Assembly: GCA_035550655.1 (NCBI GenBank)
Contig: DASZOU010000005.1
Coordinates: forward strand, 124,001-188,000
Length of the DNA stretch: 64,000 nucleotides
Source of the DNA: DASZTV01 sp035550655
GTDB lineage: Bacteria > Actinomycetota > Actinomycetes > JAFAQI01
Direction of reading: 5' to 3'
Shown in pieces: positions 57,508-64,000 of the stretch (the stretch's first letter is position 1; every line of letters begins with the position of its first letter). The position numbers were made by a program, and so were the translations under genes. Under the pieces are notes generated by a model. That model did no database searches. It saw only the letters and a program-made list of their open reading frames with translations, and was not told the DNA's origin.

Positions 57508-59715
57508 TTGCCCCCACGGTCACGCCGCCGTACGCGCGGCGGTGTCCCGGTGCCGCCCCAAGAGGGAGAGGCGCCGGCCCAGCGCGCGCAGCCACGTCAG
57601 GCACAACGCAGTGCGGGCGATTCCCCGCGCCGCCACCAGCCGCAGCGGCGAGCTGCGACGCCCCGGCTGCAGGAGCAGGGGCCGCTCGCGGTCCTCGCGA
57701 TCGCGGCCGCCAACCTCGGCCGCGCCCGGGTGACGCCGTCGATGCGGGCGGAGTTCCAGGCGGCCGCCTTGCTGCTCCGCGAGCAGCGGGTGGAGGCCAA
57801 CACCGCTCCGATGAGCCCGGCCGCCCGCGCCGCGATGCAGAAGCGGGTCGAGGGTCTCGCGGCTAGCCTCGCCCGGGTCGCCGCCCGCGACCAGACGCTG
57901 TTCGCGTTGCTGGCCGACGGTGCGCCGATGCTTCCGGGTACGGCGGACGCGGTCCGCGCGTTGCGCGCCAAGGCCGGCCTCGCAGTCGCGCCCGAGAGCG
58001 AGGCAAGCGCACCGGCGCCGGAGCCGGTCTCGGAGCGGGAGCGCCAGGTCGTGCCGCAGTCGGCGGTCGCGCGAAGCCTTGCCAACCCGTTCCTTGCCCC
58101 TGACTTCTCCGCCGCGGCGCCACCCAAGCCGCGGCCGCGGCTGCTGATCGACTGGGAGCTGATCAAGCCGCTGCTGCGGGCGTTCGAGCAGTCGACCGTC
58201 GACGCGCGGTCGTGCATGACGTTGCCGCCGCCGAGCCATCTTCATGTCGCGCCGGGGCTGGACCTGATGCCGCACCAGGCGCAGGTGATCGAGAAGGCGA
58301 AGGAAGGCCACCGGTCGTTCCTGCTGGCCGACGAGCCCGGGCTCGGCAAGACCGCGCAGGCGTTGCTCGCGGCGAAGGCGGCGGGAGCGTTCCCGCTGCT
58401 GGTCGTCGTACCGAACGTTGTGAAGACGAGCTGGGCGCGGGAAGCCGCGATGTGGACGCCGGACCACCCCGCGACGGTCATCCACGGTGACGGCGAGACG
58501 GTGGACGCGTTCTGCGACATCGTCGTCGTCAACTACGACATCCTCGGGCGCCACGTCGGGTGGCTGGGCAAGTTCGGCTTCCGCGGGATGGTCGTCGACG
58601 AGGCGCACTTCATCAAGAACAAGACCTCGCAACGGTCGAAGAACGTGCTCGACCTGTCGCGCAAGATCCGTGAGCGCACGCCGCGGGCGCTGCTGATGGC
58701 GCTGACCGGCACGCCGCTGATCAACGACATCGAGGACTTCCTGGCGATCTGGGAGTTCCTCGGCTGGATCGCCGACGGCGAGGTCAGCCCCGACCTGATG
58801 CAGTCGCTCGAGGCGAACGGCACGACGCCGGTCGATCCCGGCTTCTACCCGCTGGCGCGCGACTCGGTGATCGAGATGGGCGTCGTACGCCGGCGCAAGG
58901 TCGACGTGGCGAAGGACATCCCGGCACGGCGGATCGCCGACGTGCCGGTGGAGCTCGAAGGTGCGGCGGGGACGTCGGTCCGGGCGGCGGAGAAGAAGCT
59001 GGTGGCGCGGCTGGTGAAGCGTTACGACAGCGCGATCGCGGCGCGCAAGGACGGCGACGCCGTCGTGGGCGTCGACCTCGCGGTGGTGCGGTCGGTGTGC
59101 GCGCGGGAGCTGCGCAACTCGGATGAGAACGACGACAGCTCAGGCGAGAACGTCTTCTCGATGATGCGGCGGATCGGGCAGGCGAAGGCCGAGCTCGCCG
59201 CCGACTACGCGGCGCAGCTGTCGCGCAACGCCGGCAAGGTCGTGTTCTTCGCCAAGCACATCGACGTGATGGACACCGCCGAGGCGCTGTTCACCAAGCG
59301 CGGGATCGGCTTCGCCTCGATCCGCGGCAACCAGACCGCGAAGAAGCGGACGGCGAACATCGACGCGTTCGTCAACGACGACGACGTACAGATCATCGTG
59401 TGCTCGCTCACCGCTGCCGGTGTCGGGATCAACCTGCAGGTGTCGTCGAACGTCGTGCTCGCGGAGCTGTCGTGGACGGCTGCGGAGCAGACGCAGGCGA
59501 TCGACCGGGTGCACCGGATCGGCCAGGACCAGCCGGTCACCGCGTGGCGGATCATCGCGGCGCAGACCGTGGATGCGCGGGTCGCGGACCTGATCGGTGC
59601 GAAGGCGAGCCTCGCGGCGCGGGCGCTCGACGCCGAGGACGTCGAGGTGAGCGACATCGACGTACGGCTGGAGACGCTGGTCAGCCTGCTGACCGACGCG
59701 CTCGCCGCGCGCTAG
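57508..59715 (+). CDS. SNF2-family helicase-like ATPase
   Basis: 735 residues. The N-terminal 250 residues are Pro/Arg-rich and not conserved. The SNF2 core has LMPHQAQVIEKAKEGHRSFL, Walker A ADEPGLGKTAQA with Lys281, DEAH box VVDEAHFIKN (Asp364-His367), MALTGTPLIND, and the C-terminal helicase motif QAIDRVHRIGQDQPVTAWRI. It likely remodels DNA-protein complexes or acts in repair. TTG 57508 is chosen because GAGGAG lies 6 bases upstream. The stop shares a CTAG with the convergent gene. Confidence 0.85.
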   Translation: MPPRSRRRTRGGVPVPPQEGEAPAQRAQPRQAQRSAGDSPRRHQPQRRAATPRLQEQGPLAVLAIAAANLGRARVTPSMRAEFQAAALLLREQRVEANTAPMSPAARAAMQKRVEGLAASLARVAARDQTLFALLADGAPMLPGTADAVRALRAKAGLAVAPESEASAPAPEPVSERERQVVPQSAVARSLANPFLAPDFSAAAPPKPRPRLLIDWELIKPLLRAFEQSTVDARSCMTLPPPSHLHVAPGLDLMPHQAQVIEKAKEGHRSFLLADEPGLGKTAQALLAAKAAGAFPLLVVVPNVVKTSWAREAAMWTPDHPATVIHGDGETVDAFCDIVVVNYDILGRHVGWLGKFGFRGMVVDEAHFIKNKTSQRSKNVLDLSRKIRERTPRALLMALTGTPLINDIEDFLAIWEFLGWIADGEVSPDLMQSLEANGTTPVDPGFYPLARDSVIEMGVVRRRKVDVAKDIPARRIADVPVELEGAAGTSVRAAEKKLVARLVKRYDSAIAARKDGDAVVGVDLAVVRSVCARELRNSDENDDSSGENVFSMMRRIGQAKAELAADYAAQLSRNAGKVVFFAKHIDVMDTAEALFTKRGIGFASIRGNQTAKKRTANIDAFVNDDDVQIIVCSLTAAGVGINLQVSSNVVLAELSWTAAEQTQAIDRVHRIGQDQPVTAWRIIAAQTVDARVADLIGAKASLAARALDAEDVEVSDIDVRLETLVSLLTDALAAR

Positions 59716-60170
59716 GCGGCTTCGGCGACCGCCTTCACTCGCTCGAGGGTGCGCAGCATGTCGCGCTGGTTGCGGCGATCGCGAAGGAAGCCGCCGAGCG
59801 GGTACCAGATCTTGGTGAAGAGGTTGTCGCCCAGGTCGTAGGACTCGGTGACGTCGGTGCCGTCGCTCGCCGCGCGGAACTCGTAGCGCCAGACGTTGGC
59901 CTTGCGGTTGCCGAAGACGACGGCGAACTCGAACACCTCACCCGGCTTGCACTCGGTGATCTCGCAGGTCGTCCAGTAGAGGACCGGCCACTTCTCGTTG
60001 CGCTTGACGTGGCCGCGGTAGCGCGCGCCGACTGCCGGGCCGGTCGCTCCTCCGAGCCACTCGGCCTCGACGACCTCCGGGCTGTACTCGCCCATCTTCG
60101 TGATGTCGGTGACGAGTCCCCAGACCTTGTCCGGAGTGGCGTTCATGTGAAGGGTGACCGCTGCGCGCAT
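59712..60170 (-). CDS. SRPBCC (START-like) protein
   Basis: 152 residues of the polyketide-cyclase/SRPBCC type: AAVTLHMNATPDKVWGLVTD, MGEYSPEVVEAEWLGGATGP, WTTCEITECKPGEVFEFAVV, ending KAVAEAA. It binds a hydrophobic ligand. It lies 100 bases from a second SRPBCC gene in the same direction, suggesting gene duplication. Confidence 0.87.
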   Translation of the reverse strand: MRAAVTLHMNATPDKVWGLVTDITKMGEYSPEVVEAEWLGGATGPAVGARYRGHVKRNEKWPVLYWTTCEITECKPGEVFEFAVVFGNRKANVWRYEFRAASDGTDVTESYDLGDNLFTKIWYPLGGFLRDRRNQRDMLRTLERVKAVAEAA

Positions 60171-60269
60171 GCGGGGATGCTCGCACGGATCGTGCCGTCG
60201 GTTTGCGCCGGTCCTTACTTTCTCGGCTTTCCCGGCTCTGCTGGCTCTTTGGCTCGGCGGAGCTCGGCG

Positions 60270-60716
60270 TCAGCCGGTTGCGGACTCCAGGATCTCCTTG
60301 AGGCGAGCCAGGTCCTTGCTGTTGGCGCGCCGCATCGCACTCGCCATCACCGGGCCGGCGAGCTTGGAGAAGCCGGCCGGCTCGCCGCGGTTCTGCAACG
60401 TCATCAGGGTCTTGCCGCCGGGCTGCTCTCGCCAGGTGTAGGTGGTCTCCATCGGGAACGGACCTTCGCTGGTGCTCATGACGAGGCGCTCGCCGGGCAC
60501 GAGCTCACGGAACTCGTAGGTGTAGGCGAGACGGCGGCCGAGGAAGTGCGCGACGAACGCGACGCGTGATCCGACGGCCAGCGGCTTCGGCGTCCTCCAC
60601 TCGACCGACTTGATGTTGTCGTACCAGGCGGGGGCGTTGTCCGGGTCGGCGGCGTAGCGCGCGACCTCGTCACGCGGCCGGTCGATCTCGATCTCCGTGC
60701 GGACGTCCACGGGCAT
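60270..60716 (-). CDS. SRPBCC (START-like) protein
   Basis: 148 residues: VDVRTEIEIDRPRDEVARYA, APAWYDNIKSVEWRTPKPLA, RLAYTYEFRELVPGERLVMS, TLMTLQNRGEPAGFSKLAGP and a terminal helix. It is another START-like ligand-binding or cyclase fold; substrate unknown. Divergence from the neighbouring SRPBCC gene is large. Confidence 0.88.
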   Translation of the reverse strand: MPVDVRTEIEIDRPRDEVARYAADPDNAPAWYDNIKSVEWRTPKPLAVGSRVAFVAHFLGRRLAYTYEFRELVPGERLVMSTSEGPFPMETTYTWREQPGGKTLMTLQNRGEPAGFSKLAGPVMASAMRRANSKDLARLKEILESATG

Positions 60717-60742
60717 GGCGAAAGCCTAGAGCGAGCGCACCG

Positions 60743-61087
60743 TCAGCTCCCGCCGGTTGTCGTCACTGAGCCACCCGAGGACGAGCCACCGGAGGATGAG
60801 CTGCTCGTCAACGTGCTGCCGCTGGAGTTTGTGGTCCTCGACGTGAGCGACTGCGGGACCGTGTTCGAGGTGCCGGTCGACGTGCTGGTCGAGGTCTGCG
60901 ACGACGTGTTCGTCGAGGTCGACGTCCCCGTGTTGGTTGGCGTGGACGCGCCGCAGCCGGCGAGGATCGCCGTCAGCGCGCCGGCTCCGACCACGGCGCC
61001 GACCGTCGTACGGGTGGTGACAGTGCGGACGCGACGCTGCATGGCGTCGCGCCGCTCGGCCGCGGCGAGTCGCTCGGCTGTGTTCAC
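60743..61087 (-). CDS. Ser/Thr-rich membrane or lipoprotein
   Basis: About 114 residues from GTG 61087. A basic N-terminus (AERRDAMQRRVRTVTTRTT) precedes a hydrophobic helix with VGAGALTAILAGCGAS, which can be read as a lipobox (LAGC) with an unusually long n-region. The remainder is a Ser/Thr/Gly low-complexity tail (TGTSTSTNTSSQTSTSTSTG) likely to be extracellular. No domain. Confidence 0.65.
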   Translation of the reverse strand: MNTAERLAAAERRDAMQRRVRTVTTRTTVGAVVGAGALTAILAGCGASTPTNTGTSTSTNTSSQTSTSTSTGTSNTVPQSLTSRTTNSSGSTLTSSSSSGGSSSGGSVTTTGGS

Positions 61088-61156
61088 GACGACCAGGCTG
61101 GCTTCTGGAGATGGGTGCAACCTGAACCGTGCCTGGCACTTCGCTGTGAGTGCCGC

Positions 61157-61405
61157 CTACTGGCTGCGGCTCCCGTGTACGAGGCGCGCGCCGATCCCGA
61201 TGAACACGATCGCGGCGATGATGCCGATCGCGATGGCGCCCGGCCAGTGGAAGTGATTTCGCAGGCAGTCAGGTGGAGTCGGGCACGGACCTTGCGCAGG
61301 GCAGGAGTGCTCGCAGTCCTGGTGCTGGATCGAGCCGACGCCTCACCCGGCCAAAGCGGCGAGCACGATGGAGCCCCCGACGACGTAGGCGTATCGCAGC
61401 CCCAT
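61157..61405 (-). pseudogene. Small Cys-rich membrane protein interrupted by in-frame TGA
   Basis: From ATG 61405 one frame reads MGLRYAYVVGGSIVLAALAG, a membrane helix, then TGA at 61343-61345 (codon 21). The same frame continues for 61 codons with no other stop: GVGSIQHQDCEHSCPAQGPC, PTPPDCLRNHFHW, then a second helix PGAIAIGIIAAIVFIGIGAR, ending LVHGSRSQ and TAG. The joined 82-residue product, two helices around a five-Cys loop, makes sense as one protein. There is no start after the TGA and no clear ribosome-binding site. It is either a recent nonsense mutation, a readthrough gene or a sequence error. Confidence 0.5.
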
Positions 61406-61433
61406 TCGGCGAGTATCGCGGTCGGCTCAGGTT

Positions 61434-62630
61434 CTACGTGCGGGCGACGCGGATCTTGCGCGTGACCTCGTCTCGCCAGATCTTCCATTTCCGGTGGTGG
61501 ACCAGCCAGTGGTGGAACCGGCAGAGGTGCACTCCGTTGGCCTTGCTGGTGGGTCCGCCGTAGAACCAGTAGAGGAGGTGATGGATGCGGCAGGCCCACA
61601 GCGGCATCTGGCAACCGGGCCAGCCGCAGCCGCCGTCCTCGATCTGCAGGGCCTTGCGGATGGCCTTCGGCCAGATCCTGGTGGCCCTACCGATGTCGAG
61701 CACCTCGGAGTTGCTGTTCATGACGACCGGCAGGATTTCGGCATCACAGCAAAGCCGGCGCGCGGTCTCGGGGGTGACCCGAATCCCGTTGACGGTGGGC
61801 GCGCCAGCCGGGTCGTACGCCGCGTGCCGCTCGAGGTCGTCGACCAGCGTCTCGTAGTTGGCTCTCACGTCGATGTGCGGACGGTCGCCGTTGAAGTCGG
61901 GGAGCAGGTCGTCGAATCCCGCTGCCGCTCCTGCCAACGTTGCCAGCGCGTCCGCACGCCGCTGCGGTGCGGTGCGGTCGTCTTCGGGTCCGAGCTTCTG
62001 GGCGAGCGGTTCGATCGCGGCGATCACGGCTGCTCCGGCTTCGGGCTCGAGCATGCCCTCGATGCGGACCATCCCGTCGAACGTGTTGGACAGGTGGAGG
62101 TAGCGGGTGCCGTGCAGCCGTTCCCGGCGCGCGTCCGCCTCTTCGTTGGTGCAGGCGGCTTCCTCGGTCGCCTGGCACAGCGACCGCAACGCGTCGGGGT
62201 CGACGTCCTTCGCCGCCTCGACGAGGATCTTCTCGTCGACCTCGCGGTCGGCGGGGGAGAGCTTCGCGAGGGTTCGCAGGATCGGCGCGGCGTGCTCGAT
62301 CGAGATGTCGCCGGCGGTCAGCGCCTCTTCCATCACGGGATGGATGGACAGCTGCCGCGACACCTTGAGCAGCCGCCCGGCGCTCGTTGCGGGCAGGTGC
62401 TTGTCCTCGATCAGCCAGGCGCGGGTGCCCCGGCCGTACGGCTCGATCGTCGCGTCGCGTACGTCGACGACCGCGAGGTACCGGGCGATGGCGACGTCGA
62501 GCAGCCGCCGGGCGTCGATCAGCTCTTCAAGCGCTTCGAGGAGTGGTTCGTCGGGCAACGCGTGTGGGTCGGTGGTGACGGCAGCCTTGGCCGCTGCGAG
62601 CGTCTCGCTCGTTGCAGCACCGCCGATCAT
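61434..62630 (-). CDS. DUF222-HNH endonuclease (13E12-like)
   Basis: 398 residues. The N-terminal DUF222 domain has EALEELIDARRLLDVAIARY, RAWLIEDKHLPATSAGRLLK and ILRTLAKLSPADREVDEKIL; the C-terminal HNH nuclease has the Cys-x4-Cys zinc pair in DGGCGWPGCQMPLWACRIHH and VHLCRFHHWLVHH. These proteins are related to mycobacterial 13E12-repeat proteins. ATG 62630 has GGGAGGG 6 bases upstream, and a perfect LexA box lies 14 bases further. Confidence 0.92.
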   Translation of the reverse strand: MIGGAATSETLAAAKAAVTTDPHALPDEPLLEALEELIDARRLLDVAIARYLAVVDVRDATIEPYGRGTRAWLIEDKHLPATSAGRLLKVSRQLSIHPVMEEALTAGDISIEHAAPILRTLAKLSPADREVDEKILVEAAKDVDPDALRSLCQATEEAACTNEEADARRERLHGTRYLHLSNTFDGMVRIEGMLEPEAGAAVIAAIEPLAQKLGPEDDRTAPQRRADALATLAGAAAGFDDLLPDFNGDRPHIDVRANYETLVDDLERHAAYDPAGAPTVNGIRVTPETARRLCCDAEILPVVMNSNSEVLDIGRATRIWPKAIRKALQIEDGGCGWPGCQMPLWACRIHHLLYWFYGGPTSKANGVHLCRFHHWLVHHRKWKIWRDEVTRKIRVART

Positions 62631-62643
62631 TCGCCCTCCCTAC

Positions 62644-62659
62644 TCGAACAAGCGTTCGA
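62644..62659. promoter_or_regulatory. LexA (SOS) box upstream of DUF222-HNH
   Basis: TCGAACAAGCGTTCGA is a perfect 16-bp dyad with the actinobacterial LexA consensus CGAAC-N4-GTTCG. It overlaps the promoter region of the HNH gene. Several mycobacterial 13E12 genes are known LexA targets, so regulation by DNA damage is expected. Confidence 0.82.
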
Positions 62660-62729
62660 ATACTAGCGACAGCGACCGACAGAAATCAAGCCCTGAGCGT
62701 CAAAAAATCGTTGCAAAATAACGAAAAAC

Positions 62730-62767
62730 TTATCCACAGCTTCACGCGACGGATTCGGTAATCCACA
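62730..62767 (+). promoter_or_regulatory. DnaA-box-like pair in an AT-rich gap
   Basis: TTATCCACA (62730-62738) is a perfect DnaA-box consensus; TAATCCACA (62759-62767) follows in the same direction 29 bases on. The 289-base gap (62631-62919) is AT-rich around 62690-62735 (AAAAAATCGTTGCAAAATAA). It is more probably a regulatory region than an origin, because no dnaA, dnaN or other origin gene is near. Confidence 0.4.
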
Positions 62768-62919
62768 GCTTGCTGCGCGGCCTTGCGGACGCGAGTTCGC
62801 ACGCTTCGCCGGGTGGCCCGTCGTCCTCGTCAATGCGTGACCGCGAACGCGATATCGGCGTCAGACGTCAAGGACCCCGATGGCGAAGCCGCGCAGCGTC
62901 GTACTGCGAGAATGCTCAG

Positions 62920-64000
62920 ATGTCCCGGCGGTTCCTGCGCGCGTCCGCGCTCGGGGTTGCGCTGACCGCCAATGCGCTGCGCCCGGCGAAGGGTGCGAAC
63001 CCGCTCGCGATCCCGAGCTTCTTCGGTGCGTGGCTGACCAGCGAGCTCGCCCCGCAGAACCTCGGCATCACGGTCGCCGGCAGCGCGGCGTACGTCGCCG
63101 GTCGTCGGTTGCGCGGTGGGCTCACCCCGACCGACCGGCTCGCGCTGGGACTCAACGCGCTGTCCGCGGCGGGCCTGGCGAAGATGATCCGCGAGGGCAT
63201 GCAGGCCGGCGGGGTCGTCGAGACCGCGCTCGCGGAGGGACTCGGTGCGGACTACCTGTCGCGGCTCGACGGTCCGCCGACCAAGTCGGACCTGGCGACG
63301 CCGTGGAAGACGGTGCTGCGGCCGTGGGACATCAAGGAGCCGCGCGTCCGTCGTACCGCGGACATCGACTACGTCGGTGACGGGAAGTTCCGGCACAAGC
63401 TCGACATCTATACGCCGCGTGCGGGCGGGGAAAAGCTGCCGGTCGTCATCCAGGTGCACGGTGGCGCGTGGATCGTCAGCCAGAAGAACCAGCAAGGCAT
63501 TCCGCTGATGAACCATCTCGCGGCGCGTGACTTCGTGTGCGTCGCGCCGAACTACCCGCTGTCGCCGAAGGCGAAGTGGCCGGAGCACATGGTCGCGCTG
63601 AAGCGGGCGGTCGCGTGGACGCGCGCCAACATCGCTGAGTACGGCGGCGACCCTTCCTTTATTACCGTCACCGGCGGCTCGGCCGGCGGTCACCTCGCGG
63701 CGATGCTCGGGCTGACCGCGGGCGAGCCGGGCCTGCAGCCGGGGTTCGAGGACGCCGACACCTCCGTGCAGGCGTGCGTGCCGTTCTACGGCGTGTACGA
63801 CATCGCGAACACGCTCGGCACGCGGGCGGGCAAGCAACGGCTGGACTGGTTCCTGCGATCGGTGATGTTCGGTGGTCGCGACGAAGAGCGCTACAACAGC
63901 GCGACCGCGTTGCTGCACGTGCGCCCGGACGCGCCGCCGTTCTTCGTCATCCACGGCACGCACGACTCGCTCGTACCGGTCGCGGAGGCGCGCGAGCTGG
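62920..64000 (+). CDS. Alpha/beta hydrolase (hormone-sensitive lipase type), 3' end cut by window
   Basis: 360 visible residues. An N-terminal region of about 130 residues (RRFLRASALGVALTANALRP, a possible membrane-associated helix) precedes the hydrolase fold: VIQVHGGAWIVSQKNQQGIP with oxyanion HGG, nucleophile Ser254 in TVTGGSAGGHLAAM, and the acid/His region begins with FFVIHGTHDSLVPVAEA at the window end. It matches the LipC-like esterase group of mycobacteria. ATG 62920 starts. Confidence 0.9.
   Translation, partial: MSRRFLRASALGVALTANALRPAKGANPLAIPSFFGAWLTSELAPQNLGITVAGSAAYVAGRRLRGGLTPTDRLALGLNALSAAGLAKMIREGMQAGGVVETALAEGLGADYLSRLDGPPTKSDLATPWKTVLRPWDIKEPRVRRTADIDYVGDGKFRHKLDIYTPRAGGEKLPVVIQVHGGAWIVSQKNQQGIPLMNHLAARDFVCVAPNYPLSPKAKWPEHMVALKRAVAWTRANIAEYGGDPSFITVTGGSAGGHLAAMLGLTAGEPGLQPGFEDADTSVQACVPFYGVYDIANTLGTRAGKQRLDWFLRSVMFGGRDEERYNSATALLHVRPDAPPFFVIHGTHDSLVPVAEAREL

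Noticed and set aside
61084..61614. 176-codon minus frame (61084-61614) overlapping the split membrane gene
   Set aside because: Ser/Arg/Pro-rich, shares bases with the DUF222-HNH end and has no RBS; a shadow frame. The alternative frame with two membrane helices is more protein-like.
62690..62770. Replication origin
   Set aside because: Only two DnaA-like boxes, and no dnaA, dnaN, parAB or similar gene nearby.
1..64000. tRNA, rRNA, CRISPR, prophage or insertion sequence
   Set aside because: No cloverleaf, repeat-spacer array, integrase, transposase or terminal inverted repeat was recognised while reading both strands.

Overview
The window is high-GC, gene-dense chromosomal DNA from a free-living, non-mycobacterial actinomycete. 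The evidence is a DevR/DosR-type response regulator and its kinase, a PIG-L deacetylase of the mycothiol-amidase type, a DUF222-HNH (13E12-like) protein under an actinobacterial LexA box, a DesA3-like desaturase with its ferredoxin reductase, frequent GTG/TTG starts, and many ATGA/GTGA stop-start overlaps. No rRNA, tRNA, CRISPR array, prophage or insertion sequence was recognised. About 60 protein genes are annotated. The first (histidine kinase) and last (esterase) run off the window.

Layout. 1-4.6 kb is a compact dormancy island: devS-like kinase (partial), a PPOX-fold flavoprotein, devR, carbamate kinase, a tandem universal stress protein and a SnoaL-like protein, with DosR-box palindromes in the divergent promoters. 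4.6-15.7 kb holds accessory metabolism (SDR, DapB-like reductase, PfkB kinase, two-domain MaoC hydratase, RibD-type reductase, zinc alcohol dehydrogenase), a MacB/FtsX-type ABC exporter, an UBP-finger/aldo-keto reductase pair and a beta-propeller lipoprotein. 15.7-22.9 kb holds a 92-residue orphan, SixA, a cyclase-ATPase-TPR regulator coupled to an enoyl-CoA hydratase, a secreted EEP-fold phosphohydrolase and an SDR. 23-29 kb encodes a multi-pass membrane protein with a 66-residue partner, a GH3 glucosidase, an aldo-keto reductase and two small secreted proteins. 29.2-34.3 kb is a LivHMG-fused branched-chain-type ABC importer operon.

34.3-38.6 kb is the most unusual stretch. It has a GGDEF-EAL protein with a near-perfect DosR box upstream, an XRE-TPR regulator, a 48-residue secreted peptide gene not previously called by ORF length, and a CAP-like secreted protein. 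40.6-46 kb is a long imperfect hairpin followed by one 1753-residue orphan. 46-52.5 kb is lipid-related (sulfotransferase, lipocalin-like protein, desaturase, reductase, PucR regulator). 52.5-55.8 kb has an XRE/nucleotidyltransferase toxin-antitoxin-like pair, an MFS transporter and a TetR regulator. 55.8-64 kb has a repeat-bearing secreted protein, a SNF2-type helicase, two SRPBCC proteins, a UGA-interrupted small membrane protein, the SOS-box DUF222-HNH gene and a partial esterase.

Reading across regions, DosR-like boxes lie upstream of the kinase/PPOX pair, the arcC/usp pair and the GGDEF-EAL gene, with weaker ones near an orphan and near the EEP/SDR pair. This suggests one low-oxygen or redox regulon linking fermentation-type ATP synthesis, stress proteins and c-di-GMP. 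That regulon is an inference from sequence only.
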